NCBI GenBank assembly: GCA_010092695.1
Contig: JAADJJ010000001.1
Location: 2,604,001-2,668,000 of the forward strand
Origin: Enterobacteriaceae bacterium 4M9
Lineage (GTDB): Bacteria; Pseudomonadota; Gammaproteobacteria; Enterobacterales; Enterobacteriaceae
Reading direction: 5' to 3'
Length of the DNA: 64,000 nt
In this document: positions 18,901-26,183 of the stretch, one piece after another
Layout: each line of letters begins with the position of its first letter
How positions within the stretch are numbered: position 1 is the first letter of the stretch
The notes under the pieces: model-generated
What the model saw: only the letters and a program-made list of their open reading frames with translations
Database searches by the model: none
What the model was told of the DNA's origin: nothing
Translations under genes and position numbers: made by a program

Positions 18901-20072
18901 GCGCTGGCATCCGTGCTGCTGACCGAGGCCGCGTTCAGCACCGTGTTTTTCGCCGCCGCAATCACGCCGCGGTTGCTGAGTGCACCTGCGGCTGTTGCGG
19001 TTGTGTTGTGGGCATACAGCGTGCCGCTGTTACTGATGCTGCCCTGAGTGGCAAGCGTAAGGCTCTCACTGGCGGTGATGCTGCCGGTGTTACCAATGGT
19101 GCCGTCGGCGTTAATTGTGACGCTACCGGCGCTGGCACCGATTTGCCCGGCGTTGTGCACACCCACACCTTTTTCGGTACCGGTCAGGCGAATCTTTCCG
19201 GCATACATCCCGCCCACGGCCGCCACGTCCAGCGCAAAGGCCGGTTTTGCGTCAGCCGTATTTTTTGCCTGGACAGTGTTGTGGGCTGCATCCACCCGAT
19301 TGGTCCCGGTGGTTACCGCCAGACTGTTGGCCCACACGCCAGCATTCACTTTGACCGAACGGGCGATAATATCGGTGTAGTCCTGGCGCGAGCTGTCCAG
19401 CCCGGCCCCCTGCACCACAATTTCGCCACGGCTGACGTCATAGCCGGTAATAACGCCATTGTTAAGCTGCGTCTGGCCGGTGGTGAGCGTGGCGCGGCTG
19501 GCGTTGATAAACCCACAACCTTCACAGGTAATCCCCGCCGGGTTAGCAATAACCACCTGCGCCTTTTGCCCCGCCACTTCGATATAGCCACCGAGTTTGC
19601 TGGGATCGCGGGCGTTGACTTCGTTAAGGATAACGCTGGCAGAGCCGCGTGCCAGCCACGGGTTGGCCGCCACCATACCGCCGGTTTCGGTCTGCACATT
19701 TTTGTGGGAGTTATTAAGGATGACGCCTTTTTTATCTACATCGAACTGGCTGTAGACGTTGCGCGAAACGCCCCCTGCGCTCGGCGTCTGGATATTGACC
19801 TGAGGCGTGCCGTTGGCGCTGCTGATAATGGTGGGCTGCTGGTTACCAGGGGCAGATTTATCGGCCTGGATAGCCGCCTGCACGGGCACAATCGCGCCAA
19901 TGGAAAGCCACAGCGCAACGCTAAGCGGGCGCAGTTTGCCGGTGATACGCATCAGCGTGGCACCCAGGCCTGATGCCCCGCCGCCGCCCTGGCCGGAGCC
20001 AGCTATCTCAGCGACCACCATCAGCATGCCGCGTGAGCGGTTAAAAATAATACGCCACAGGTTCTTATTCAT
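9978..20072 (-). CDS. cdiA: CdiA, contact-dependent growth inhibition effector (3364 aa)
   Basis: Two-partner secretion exoprotein. In order: an extended signal peptide (MNKNLWRIIFNRSRGMLMVV) ending at VQA near residue 66; a TPS domain (about 70-300) with VIANPAG and a CEGCGF motif; many filamentous-hemagglutinin repeats (about 300-1600); a non-repetitive receptor-binding region (about 1620-1950) with a Cys pair; FHA-2 repeats (about 2090-2700); the pretoxin segment and a VENN motif near 3094; then a 270-residue toxin tip. The tip's last 90 residues (GLQHIVEEHG, IGVSEARIP, YNIAITVGNNGYIVGANL) look like a BECR-fold RNase of polymorphic toxins. Starts 67 bp after cdiB; an AGGG element precedes the ATG. 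Intact. Confidence 0.92.
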   Translation of the reverse strand: MNKNLWRIIFNRSRGMLMVVAEIAGSGQGGGGASGLGATLMRITGKLRPLSVALWLSIGAIVPVQAAIQADKSAPGNQQPTIISSANGTPQVNIQTPSAGGVSRNVYSQFDVDKKGVILNNSHKNVQTETGGMVAANPWLARGSASVILNEVNARDPSKLGGYIEVAGQKAQVVIANPAGITCEGCGFINASRATLTTGQTQLNNGVITGYDVSRGEIVVQGAGLDSSRQDYTDIIARSVKVNAGVWANSLAVTTGTNRVDAAHNTVQAKNTADAKPAFALDVAAVGGMYAGKIRLTGTEKGVGVHNAGQIGASAGSVTINADGTIGNTGSITASESLTLATQGSISNSGTLYAHNTTATAAGALSNRGVIAAAKNTVLNAASVSSTDASALAAGISSDGKLTGSGNLTVNARSGVQANGQLLAAESVAISGSVLELSHAQSYATEAINLRATSGDVTLSQGKTQAGRVTINAAGSLHNDNASLQAQALTVNSSAISNRQGTLQAEKLTLNATSLDNQQGTLYHTGSDDLMLSMAQGINNAGGLIASHANNLSVVTPRLNNENGAVQHLGNGVFRTETGMLLGSNGTLTSSGTFSLSGGKLGLDNARISAGHITLAGESLSNRGGKLVQTGRDALSVSVSGVLDNTEGYMASQGGVALSAGSVDNTLGNITAVEGPLSITSQGALLNRNGTLQAGGPVTLTASLLDNLRGNVSGASDVTLKTTGAISNINGLLGAGKTLKLLSASVDNSNGQIAGEAVAVDTGTGAFNNSNGQLLSNGALTLNSGELKNKGGVVQAASALTLDTHGQQLDNSASTIYSGGAMVLRTGALTNTTGSITTASTLTLNSAAVNNTGGTLASVGAASLTTGAFNNSNGARVRADSLTLNTNGQLLNNSNSGAEGGLIASISLEVSSGELNNTNGYVQGQNVGLTSNGRAFSNAGGEVIAASALDIDTRGGNLNNALGSLLSGGTLRLASGTLDNSTGLIQSTAALSLDTAALINRNTLETGGILSASTLTLSSAELDNQSGLIVANNDLVINTGNLDNRSGSIGSQQGALSLESQRVDNSAGLIQAADRVAINTHGQALLNRNSGERGGIFSGDELRLQTGALDNAAGVISGASLNLLSQTLDNRNGLLLSSGDMAIDTQGAELNNSETGSAGIRAQGALTLNTGELNNAGGFIAARDATLNTASLNNQSGTLSGNDRLAITATSVNNHLGVLQSAGDITLASNGLDNTQGRVLADGTLGIATRNISNQQGLLQGGSGITLVQTGKLDNQGGNVLSGGNLSLGTTQLDNRGGEVFAAGDATFNVQGITDNRDGFIKANDTLSLSTASLNNSGTGSGAKGVEANDIVLTTSRVDNSSGRIQSAKSLTARIADELNNNAGLLVSGSSLDIAGNALSVENRSGTLYADERLQLTALLLGGDGKVKSGGDMSLALQQDLHNTGEIAAGGNLDLTTPGQVVNEGIIGAGNMLTLTANGLDNRENGELSATETLLRIAGVVHNTGLIDGGLTHIDAATLENIGTGRIYGDHIALDVNKLVNDKDANSGKAAVIAARERLDIAAGSILNRDHALIYSAGDISIGGVLDNNLNASGQGGTLQNHSAQIEAAGNLSLSMNVIDNRDIHLQLSEDLVEISREAYEEWQWCENDEEGYLCTGGDGKRYVLGPVTENGWRFGLNEDGSTNYDVILQLHENGKYRMRFAVPGFSYSKHFQEFNYEKITSQTQIVSQDAASITSGGDMTINGGTLTNQDSRIVAGGDLVNRGAVLNNLETKGTETIVDVGVRRSYFKKGDWSTYVGEEEYKTGENISRDISLGLLRFEGNTGESGDGYSVNGRDSVSVDGAGNSLIRRDALGAGGSLTWDKAITMPDLLTGGPVKGITDVPLIVPPGQSIALPLAPEEVNGQQTTWEIRLSPPSTRLPDNSLYRTHPGPSAAYLVETDPRFTQEKQWLGTDYMQRQLANNPDNLLKRLGDGYYEQTLIREQIIRGTGQRYLDGQSNDEDQFRMLMDNGLAFAQQYGLTAGVALTAEQMSHLTTSIVWLVTQTVTLPDGSTENVLVPQVYLKVNQSQVSGNGTLIAGNRVLSETTGEVNNSGTIAGREVTRIDAANLSNTGFIQGGAVDITAGMDIRNSGGTILGDNSVSLRAGRDIVSESLTRSQDSNSWISAPATIWVQNPGGSLRLEGVRDVTLTASQTGSAGKDSSTTIIAGNNLTLNTVTTAQQENQYVDALHYSLKSQTQEVGSTVSSGGNLTLAAGNNLSARAADVAAGGVLTASAGNDLTVESGESTLDRESHNKWKTKGFLSKTTHETHNETHERLALGSSFSGDTVALSAGNDLTVRGSTVAGTGDVTLSAGNDLSITTAEEAMHTDSMYAKKKSGLMSSGGLGFTVGKASQKTTQNDDSNVQKGSLVGSSQGNLTLTAGNQLNVHGSELIAGQDMALSGSDVNVTAAENVHTSQIVTEQKSSGFTLALSGTAGSALNSAVTTAREVKHAGSDRESALLGTKAVLSGVQASQAVRLDDTKVPDEKGNLIGLSLTYGSQKSRSQSNLEEHTHQGSTLTAGNNLSVTATGAKGNGDISIQGSALQAGKDVRLDAARDLNLVSSTDTRQTSGSSSGGSVGMSMTAGKGGGLSVSGSVNSSKGKESGNGVTHNETLVTAGNNVTLTSGRDTLLQGAQVSGEFIKADVGRNLTLRSEQDSDRYDMKQTSSSAGVSVPVGGGVAGSASISATRDRMHSNYDSVQEQTGLFAGKGGFDVTVGEHTQLDGAVIASTATADKNRLDTGTLGWSNIENKAEYDVEHQGGGFSTGGSIAGALESNLASTLLVGMNGSGDASSTTQAAVSDGSITIRDKDKQQQDVSTLSRDAEHANQTLSAIFDKEKEQQRIKEAQLIGEIGSQMSDILRTEGKIAGEKAKTDPAALAAARKELDAAGKPYTEEDVRTQAYINAMKPWGTGSTMQQAVQAATAAVQGLAGGNIGQAISGAAAPYLAKVIHDMTTTKDANGKDVVNTEANLMAHAVLGAVVAAAQGNSALAGASGAALGEYIAQQMYPGVPKDKLTEEQKQTISALGTLAAGLVGGIAGDSTADAVAGAQAGKIAVENNALSSTQSLAFDKELSDCRKSGGDCQAVIDKWKQINDKQSAETDQKLKDNPLEAVVVDKESAQGGIDMTERPGWLGNIPGVDVMTSDEAKAYVQQWNGQDLVNIDVNSAAWMSFASYASDPENQAALASLGMLGKDLIAIAKNSLTTKSLFNEMATQGIKFTPENVVSAAKDNSGKIIFLEKGNSKAGLQHIVEEHGSQFAQIGVSEARIPDVVMKAVTDNKIVGYQGSGVGRPIYETIIDGKKYNIAITVGNNGYIVGANLRGSVK
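11390..12444 (-). repeat. Repeat R1 copy C (inside full-length cdiA)
   Basis: The in-frame parental version of the tract found at 5390-6440 and 8390-9440. Confidence 0.9.
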
Positions 20073-20139
20073 TTAGCTTCATCCCTGAATGTTTTTCTTA
20101 TCTTTTTTTATCTGGCGCAAACGCGCCGCTGCGTGCTGT

Positions 20140-21816
20140 TTAATAATTCCAGTTTAGACTCATCCCCAGTGTGACCGGGCTGGTCTGGAACCCGTCAGGC
20201 CTGGAGAACGGCACGCCGGCAAAGAAATCATATCCCACGCCGAAAGCCCCGCCGCGCAGGCCCGCCACGCCGCCTGCCAGGTGATTGCCTATGCGCATTG
20301 TTGCACCGCTGCCACCTACTTCGCCGTAGTCCGCACCAAGATAAAATTCCATACCCGGTACGGGGGTGCTCCAGCCTAAATCGTTACGGACAAACCAGCC
20401 TCGGCCTGCGCTCAACGAGCGCTCGCCGTCAAAACCACGCACCGTCCAGCGGTTGCCAATGGAAAACTCTTCCTGCGGCGTCAGCGGCGTATTATTAAGC
20501 TGGCGGGCGTACTGCACGCTATAGCGAAAGTTCTGCCCAAAGAGCGTGAACGGCAGGTTCAGGTTGGCATCAACACGCAGAATTTTGCTCAGCGCTGTCG
20601 CCTCGCCGGTATATTCCTCCGGTGCTTTTTCCGCACCGAACCAGCGCGTACCGCGCTGCCAGCTAATGCCTGCATCCAGTGTCGCCTGGCCGATGTAATG
20701 GCGGTGCTGTAAACCGGCTTTCCAGGCTGCAGTGCGCCTACGCTGCACCTCTACTTCGGTATCGTTAATGTAGTTACGCGACTCACGCGCCATCACATCA
20801 AATGACAATGTGGTTTTCTGTGTACCGCTGCGGTGCAGTACACGGCTTAACTGGCCTGTCACGTTTTTACTTTTACCGCTATAGCGGTAGTCGCCGTCAA
20901 GCCCGGCAACCACCTGATGGTAGCCATAGTCGTTAGCGGTGACGCTGAATAACCAGTAGTCGAACGGCACCGAGTAATGCAGCGTCAGGTTCTTATTGCC
21001 CTTATCGCCGCTGCCGTTGAGATCGTGATTACCCGAGACGTAGAACATGTCGCTTAGCGCAAAGGGGTTATCGAGGTAAAACGTCAGTCCACCCTGCCAG
21101 CGCCCGGTACTGGCGGTGCCGGAGTCATCAAGGGATGCTCCCAAACGCCACATGCGCGCCTGCTGCCAGTTAAGCGCGATATCGCTTTCACCAGGCCGCT
21201 CCCCAGGTATGATTTCCATAGACGCCTGTACCGTAGGCAGGCGCTGCAAGTTTTCCAGCCCCTGTTCGATATCACGCAAGTCCAGAACATCACCTTCGTG
21301 TGCCGGAAACGCGCTGTAAAGCCACAGCCAGCGGCCGCTATCCGGTGTTAACGTAACGTTGCGGGTGGTGCCGGGTAATACGGTAAGTTGTAACGTGCCG
21401 CTCTTTAAATCCTGCGCAGGTGCCAGAACGCGCGTTGTCACGTAGCCGCTCGCCATCAGGCGGTTTTGTAACGCGCTCATTAGCATATTGATGCCCGTGG
21501 TGCCGAGGCATTTGCCTTCGCCCTGGCTTGCAATACGGTGCAGCGGCAGCCAGCCAGGCAGCATTTGCGTGCCGGTCAGCGCGACATGCGTAATAGGATA
21601 ACAAGGGGATTCTTCAGGAAATTGCAGCCTGCCGCTGATTTCTTGCGGGCCAGACAGGCGGACATCCGGCGTTTCGGGGGCAAGGCGCTGCTCCAGCGCT
21701 TTTTGCTGTTCTTGCTGGTAATTAAACTGGTCGACACCGGGTGCAGCCAGAACGGGCAACGGTATTAACGTCACGACAAAGTACGCCTTTAGCAGACGTT
21801 TATTTTTATAGGTCAT
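20140..21816 (-). CDS. cdiB: CdiB, two-partner secretion outer-membrane transporter
   Basis: 558 residues from the ATG at 21816, chosen because it gives a signal peptide (MTYKNKRLLKAYFVVTLIP...VLAAPG); a further start at 21909 adds 31 residues without signal character. A linker helix (QQEQQKALEQRL) is followed by POTRA-like domains (about 60-200) and a 16-strand beta-barrel of the Omp85/TpsB family with the conserved VRGFDGE motif in the later half and an aromatic last residue (SLNWNY). It exports CdiA through the outer membrane. First gene of the cdi operon. Confidence 0.92.
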   Translation of the reverse strand: MTYKNKRLLKAYFVVTLIPLPVLAAPGVDQFNYQQEQQKALEQRLAPETPDVRLSGPQEISGRLQFPEESPCYPITHVALTGTQMLPGWLPLHRIASQGEGKCLGTTGINMLMSALQNRLMASGYVTTRVLAPAQDLKSGTLQLTVLPGTTRNVTLTPDSGRWLWLYSAFPAHEGDVLDLRDIEQGLENLQRLPTVQASMEIIPGERPGESDIALNWQQARMWRLGASLDDSGTASTGRWQGGLTFYLDNPFALSDMFYVSGNHDLNGSGDKGNKNLTLHYSVPFDYWLFSVTANDYGYHQVVAGLDGDYRYSGKSKNVTGQLSRVLHRSGTQKTTLSFDVMARESRNYINDTEVEVQRRRTAAWKAGLQHRHYIGQATLDAGISWQRGTRWFGAEKAPEEYTGEATALSKILRVDANLNLPFTLFGQNFRYSVQYARQLNNTPLTPQEEFSIGNRWTVRGFDGERSLSAGRGWFVRNDLGWSTPVPGMEFYLGADYGEVGGSGATMRIGNHLAGGVAGLRGGAFGVGYDFFAGVPFSRPDGFQTSPVTLGMSLNWNY

Positions 21817-22040
21817 GTGATAAAGCTCATCCCTGTAGCGTATTGAAATATGGCTCTTTTCCTGAGCCAGTAAATTATGCCTGAGTGAAAATAAAAATAA
21901 ATCACCCAATAATTATTCCACATAAAATGAATTAAAACGGCATAGCGAAAAGAAGAACTCTGGCATATCCGCTGGGCGTTAGTTTTTTACTCTGACCAAT
22001 AGTGCCAGATTATGATTTAAAAGTTCCTGAACGGGCTTGA

Positions 22041-22059
22041 ATATTCATAATATGAATAT
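22041..22059. promoter_or_regulatory. AT-rich palindrome upstream of cdiB
   Basis: Perfect inverted repeat ATATTCAT-AAT-ATGAATAT about 225 bp upstream of the cdiB start, in the AT-rich gap between cdiB and ydcH. May be an operator; no regulator can be named. Confidence 0.35.
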
Positions 22060-22090
22060 ATTTGAAGGCAGGAGCGGCGGCGGTAGCCAG

Positions 22091-22120
22091 AAACAACAAG
22101 GCCCGCAGTTGGCGGGCCTT
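22091..22120 (-). terminator. Terminator of ydcH
   Basis: 9-bp stem AAGGCCCGC/GCGGGCCTT, followed on the minus strand by a T-rich TTGTTGTTT. Confidence 0.8.
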
Positions 22121-22137
22121 ATGGAGTACAGCGAATA

Positions 22138-22362
22138 TCAGGAAGTGGCTTTATCGGCGCTTTTTAATATTTCCCAAAGTGATTCTTTTAATTTGAGCTT
22201 CTCCTTTTTCATTGAGGCCACTTTCTCACAGTAACCGCTGCCGTCCGGGTGCTCCAGCTGTGCAATGTCGTGATCCAGCTGATTATGCTTCTCAAACAGC
22301 GAACGGAAACGGGGATTGCTCTCTTTCAGTTCAGTGATCAGTTGACGGTATTCCGGAAACAT
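22138..22362 (-). CDS. ydcH: YdcH family protein (DUF465)
   Basis: 74 residues from the second of two Met codons, matching the E. coli start MFPEYR. Predicted as two long helices: FPEYRQLITELKESNPRF, SLFEKHNQLDHDIAQLE, then VASMKKEKLKLKESL. This is the DUF465/YdcH family of small coiled-coil proteins whose function is unsettled. Monocistronic, with its own terminator; divergent from the flavin-reductase gene. Confidence 0.9.
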   Translation of the reverse strand: MFPEYRQLITELKESNPRFRSLFEKHNQLDHDIAQLEHPDGSGYCEKVASMKKEKLKLKESLWEILKSADKATS

Positions 22363-22576
22363 CATTTCGCTCCTTGTGCTTAAAAATCCTTGCTACCAAC
22401 AGGGTTAACACTTCCGCAAAATCCTGTCATATACAAAAATGGCAAAATGTGCAGAGGATCATAGAGCGAAAATCTCAGGGTGACGCCCACGTCTGCGACG
22501 GCGTATGCTGTATTAGATAACGCCCCCTTCCTTATGTCAGAATGCGTGTCATACGTCTCGTTAAGAGGAATACACG

Positions 22577-23161
22577 ATGTCGCGCTTTACACCTGTTGCC
22601 CTGGCGCACGCCAGCCGTCTGCTCAATCACGGCCCTACTATTCTGATTACCAGCCTTGACCCGCAAAGCGGGCGCGCTAACGTCATGGCGGCAGCCTGGT
22701 CCACGCCGGTAGAGTTTACCCCGCCGCGCATTGCCATTGTGGTAGATAAAAGCACCTGGAGCCGCGAGCTTATTGAACGCAGCGGCCAGTTTGGCATTGT
22801 GGTTCCGGGTGCTGTGTTTGCAGACCAGACCTGGGCGGTTGGCAGCCATTGCGGTCGCGATGGCGATAAGTTTTCCCGCTACGGTATTCGTACCATCACC
22901 GGTCCGGCGCTCGGCCTGCCGCTGATTGAAGATGGTTGCAGCGCATGGCTGGAGTGCCGTCTTCTCGATGAGCCTGGCGCACAGCAAAAATACGATACGT
23001 TGTTTGGCGAAGTTGTCAGTGCAGCAGCCGATGAACGCGCTTTTATTAATGGCCGTTGGCGCACGGACATCGCGCCTGAACTGCGCTCACTGCACCACCT
23101 CGGCGCTGGTACATTCCTTACTACCGGCGGCGAAATTACTGCCCGCCCTGTTGCGGAGTAA
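22577..23161 (+). CDS. Flavin reductase family protein
   Basis: 194 residues. Flavin reductase-like, FMN-binding split-barrel family: the N-terminal LNHGPTILITSLD and ANVMAAAWSTPVEFTPPRIA segments form the FMN site, and SGQFGIVVPG and GDKFSRYGI follow. Such proteins reduce FMN with NAD(P)H or act as flavoredoxins; the electron partner is unknown. An AAGAGG ribosome site precedes the ATG. The NUDIX gene starts 2 bp after its stop, so the two are co-transcribed. Confidence 0.85.
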   Translation: MSRFTPVALAHASRLLNHGPTILITSLDPQSGRANVMAAAWSTPVEFTPPRIAIVVDKSTWSRELIERSGQFGIVVPGAVFADQTWAVGSHCGRDGDKFSRYGIRTITGPALGLPLIEDGCSAWLECRLLDEPGAQQKYDTLFGEVVSAAADERAFINGRWRTDIAPELRSLHHLGAGTFLTTGGEITARPVAE

Positions 23162-23163
23162 CC

Positions 23164-23595
23164 ATGAATCAACCCTTAGTTGGCGTGGGCGTTGTGGTCC
23201 ATCGCCATGGAAAAATTCTGCTTGGTCGGCGTCGCGGTAGCCACGGTGCAGGCTGCTGGTCGCTCCCAGGCGGCCACCTGGAGTTTGGTGAAACACCACA
23301 GGCATGCGCATGCCGTGAAGTACTTGAAGAAACCGGACTTCATCTTTCGTTAGTCAACGACGGTCCGTGGGTCAATAGCGTTTTTGAGCAAGAGCGCAAG
23401 CACTACATTACGATTTTTATGCTGGCCGACGCGCCGCACGGCGAACCGCAGCGCATGGAGCCGCACAAATGCGATGGCTGGCAATGGTTCGACCCGCAGG
23501 CTCTGCCTGCCCCCTTGTTTTTACCACTGACGCAGCTGATTGAGCAGCGTGGTACAGACTGGCTACAACGGCACAGTCCGGGAAACGAGGCGTAA
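23164..23595 (+). CDS. NUDIX hydrolase (NUDT15/MutT-like)
   Basis: 143 residues. Complete Nudix box GGHLEFGETPQACACREVLEETGL region (residues about 37-60; G-x5-E-x7-REVLEE) that binds Mg and a nucleoside diphosphate derivative. The N-terminal GVGVVVHRHGKILLGRRRGS and GCWSLPGG segments resemble NUDT15-type nucleotide pyrophosphatases. Substrate cannot be told from sequence. Follows the flavin-reductase gene by 2 bp. Confidence 0.88.
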   Translation: MNQPLVGVGVVVHRHGKILLGRRRGSHGAGCWSLPGGHLEFGETPQACACREVLEETGLHLSLVNDGPWVNSVFEQERKHYITIFMLADAPHGEPQRMEPHKCDGWQWFDPQALPAPLFLPLTQLIEQRGTDWLQRHSPGNEA

Positions 23596-23651
23596 TAAAA
23601 TTTCTTAGTGTTTTACTGTTACCTAATCTACCGCCATGCAAGGATGTTTTA

Positions 23652-24296
23652 ATGAATATCACCGACATTATTCGCACCCGCTATACCAGCAAGGCTTATG
23701 ACGCGAGCCGCGGGCTGACCGATGAGCAGCGTGAACAGCTGTTGGAGCTGCTGCGCCTTAGCCCGTCTTCCGTTAACTCACAGCCGTGGCATTTCTTCGC
23801 CGTTGAGAGCGCAGAAGCCAAAGCTCGCATTTTGCCTGCGTTTGGAGAGGCTAACGCTGCAAAAGTACAGAATGCGGCTCTGGTAGTCGTCTTTACTACT
23901 CATACCGAAATGAGTGAAGAGCACCTGCACACGTTGCTCTCACAGGAACAACAGGACGGGCGTTTTAACAGTGACGATGCCAAAGCCGGCCAGGATGCAG
24001 GCCGCCGTTATTTTGTGAACCTCAACAGCCACTCGGTTGAACAACAGCGTAACTGGATGGCGCGCCAGGCCTATCTGTCGTTAGGCTTCCTGTTGTTTGG
24101 CGCTGCGGCGATGGGCCTTGACGCCACGCCGATTGAAGGCTTCACGCCACAGTCAATGGACGAGATTTTGAACCTACCGGCTCTGGGGCTGCAAAGCGTT
24201 GTGGTGGCCGCAATTGGTCATCGTAGTGAGGAGGATTTTAATGCGCGCTTGCCAAAATCGCGCCTTGAGCGCGGTAAAGTGATTACGCTGCTGTAA
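23652..24296 (+). CDS. NfsB-like oxygen-insensitive NAD(P)H nitroreductase
   Basis: 214 residues, about the length of E. coli NfsB (217). The FMN-binding nitroreductase fold shows RYTSKAYDASRGL at the N-terminus, SPSSVNSQPWHFF (FMN phosphate region), QAYLSLGFLLFGAAAMGLDA, PIEGF and EDFNARLPKSRL, all matching NfsB. Reduces nitroaromatics and quinones by two electrons. The similarity is partial, so it may be a paralogue and I give no symbol. Own start 56 bp after the NUDIX gene. Confidence 0.85.
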   Translation: MNITDIIRTRYTSKAYDASRGLTDEQREQLLELLRLSPSSVNSQPWHFFAVESAEAKARILPAFGEANAAKVQNAALVVVFTTHTEMSEEHLHTLLSQEQQDGRFNSDDAKAGQDAGRRYFVNLNSHSVEQQRNWMARQAYLSLGFLLFGAAAMGLDATPIEGFTPQSMDEILNLPALGLQSVVVAAIGHRSEEDFNARLPKSRLERGKVITLL

Positions 24297-24643
24297 TGTT
24301 GTCGCGGGGTGAGCCATTGCGGCGCCCCGCTCCCTTGGCTGTTGTTCTGATTATTTCCCATACCCCCACACCATTACCCTAACATCATCATTAAAAGCAG
24401 TGTTTTTAACCAATCAAGCGCACATTTCCCGAAAAAAGTCGAGCTTTATGCCAGGTTAGCCGCCGCAGGTTTTGCGTCAGTTGCGGTTTACGGGTAGGAT
24501 TCAACGCCAGATTTTGCTTCATTCGCAAAGCATAATGTCTCAGGGGGCTTCCCCTGCGCTTACGGCTGCTACCATGGTGGGTGCGTGAATGCCAGGGATG
24601 TGCCAAAGCGCCACCGGTTCGGACAGGAACTCAAGGAAACTCA

Positions 24644-26116
24644 ATGAAATCAAAACAAGAAAACACGGTCGATAGTCACGCCGCGAAACGGCGCTGGCTT
24701 AACGCCCAGGACTCCGGCTACAACCGAGCGATGGGCAACCGCCATGTGCAAATGATAGCCATCGGTGGTGCTATTGGTACAGGTCTGTTCCTGGGCGCTG
24801 GTGCCCGCCTGCAGGCAGCAGGACCGGCACTGGCGCTGATTTATCTGGTTTGCGGTATTTTTTCCTTCTTTATTCTACGTGCGCTCGGCGAGCTGGTTTT
24901 GCACCGCCCTTCCAGCGGCAGCTTCGTCTCTTACGCCCGTGAATTTCTCGGTGAAAAAGCCTCTTACGTGGCAGGCTGGATGTACTTCCTTAACTGGGCC
25001 ATGACCGGCATTGTCGACATCACCGCGGTAGCTCTCTATATGCATTACTGGGGTACGTTTGGCGACGTTCCTCAGTGGGTCTTCGCTCTCGGTGCGCTGG
25101 TGATTGTGGGCGCCATGAACATGATTGGCGTGAAGTGGTTTGCTGAGATGGAGTTCTGGTTTGCGCTTATCAAAGTGCTGGCTATTGTTATCTTCCTGGT
25201 GGTGGGTACGGTGTACCTGGGGACAGGCAAGCCTATCGATGGCAACGCCACGGGTTTTCACCTGATAACCGATAACGGTGGCCTGTTCCCGCATGGTCTG
25301 CTGCCTGCGCTGGTGTTAATACAGGGCGTGGTCTTCGCCTTTGCTTCTATCGAACTGGTGGGAACGGCTGCGGGCGAATGTAAGGATCCAGAGAAGAACG
25401 TACCGAAGGCGATTAACAGCGTTATCTGGCGTATTGGCCTGTTCTACGTTGGCTCCGTGCTGCTGCTGGTTCTGCTGCTGCCGTGGAATGCCTATCAGCC
25501 GGGCCAAAGCCCGTTTGTAACCTTCTTCTCTAAGCTTGGTGTGCCTTACGTAGGCAGTATTATGAATATTGTGGTACTGACGGCGGCACTCTCAAGCCTG
25601 AACTCCGGGCTGTATTCCACCGGGCGTATCCTGCGTTCGATGTCGATGGGTGGCTCAGCGCCTAAGTTTATGTCGAAGATGAGCAGCAACCACGTGCCTT
25701 ACGCCGGGATCCTCGCCACCATCGGCATCTACGTAGTGGGCGTGTTCCTGAACTATCTGGTACCGTCGCGCGTGTTCGAGATTGTGCTTAACCTTGCGGC
25801 ACTGGGTATTATCTCGGCCTGGGCGTTTATTATGGTGTGCCAGCTGCGCCTGCGTCAGGAGATTAAAAAGGGCAACGCAGCAGACGTGCCTTTTAAACTG
25901 CCTGGTGCGCCTTTCACTTCCTGGTTGACGCTGCTGTTCCTGCTGTCGGTACTGGTGCTGATGGCGTTTGACTACCCTAACGGTACTTACACCATCGCGG
26001 CTATTCCGGTACTGGCGCTGCTGCTGTTCCTGGGTTGGTTTGGCGTGCGTAAGCGGGTACATGAAGTGGCGCAGACTGCACCACAGGATGGCGTGGTTCC
26101 TTCAACGAAGGAATGA
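24644..26116 (+). CDS. ansP: L-asparagine permease AnsP
   Basis: 490 residues from the ATG at 24644, chosen for its AAGGAAA ribosome site and agreement with E. coli AnsP; an upstream ATG at 24581 is in leader sequence. Amino acid-polyamine-organocation family, 12 membrane segments. Signature IAIGGAIGTGLFLGAG in segment 1, then GELVLHRPSSGSFVSYAREF and FASIELVGTAAGEC, very close to E. coli AnsP. Imports L-asparagine with H+. Monocistronic; converges on the hydroxy-acid dehydrogenase with a shared terminator. Confidence 0.93.
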   Translation: MKSKQENTVDSHAAKRRWLNAQDSGYNRAMGNRHVQMIAIGGAIGTGLFLGAGARLQAAGPALALIYLVCGIFSFFILRALGELVLHRPSSGSFVSYAREFLGEKASYVAGWMYFLNWAMTGIVDITAVALYMHYWGTFGDVPQWVFALGALVIVGAMNMIGVKWFAEMEFWFALIKVLAIVIFLVVGTVYLGTGKPIDGNATGFHLITDNGGLFPHGLLPALVLIQGVVFAFASIELVGTAAGECKDPEKNVPKAINSVIWRIGLFYVGSVLLLVLLLPWNAYQPGQSPFVTFFSKLGVPYVGSIMNIVVLTAALSSLNSGLYSTGRILRSMSMGGSAPKFMSKMSSNHVPYAGILATIGIYVVGVFLNYLVPSRVFEIVLNLAALGIISAWAFIMVCQLRLRQEIKKGNAADVPFKLPGAPFTSWLTLLFLLSVLVLMAFDYPNGTYTIAAIPVLALLLFLGWFGVRKRVHEVAQTAPQDGVVPSTKE

Positions 26117-26135
26117 ATCTAATTCGTTATGCCGT

Positions 26136-26162
26136 AAAAGCGCCCCTGGGGGCGCTTTTTTA
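26136..26162. terminator. Bidirectional terminator (ansP / hydroxy-acid dehydrogenase)
   Basis: Stem AAAAGCGCC/GGCGCTTTT with a CCCTGG-type loop; T-runs on both strands. Confidence 0.9.
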
Positions 26163-26183
26163 TGCGTCAGAATGTCATTTACG

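Noticed and set aside
19008..19973. Long plus-strand open frame (321 codons) opposite cdiA
   Set aside because: Antisense shadow of the repetitive GC-rich cdiA sequence; no ribosome site and a composition typical of a mirrored frame. The same holds for 15979-16827 and similar frames.
9978..20072. Repetitive tract considered as CRISPR or tandem DNA repeat
   Set aside because: The periodicity is the imperfect coding repeat of filamentous-hemagglutinin motifs; no constant repeats with unique spacers.
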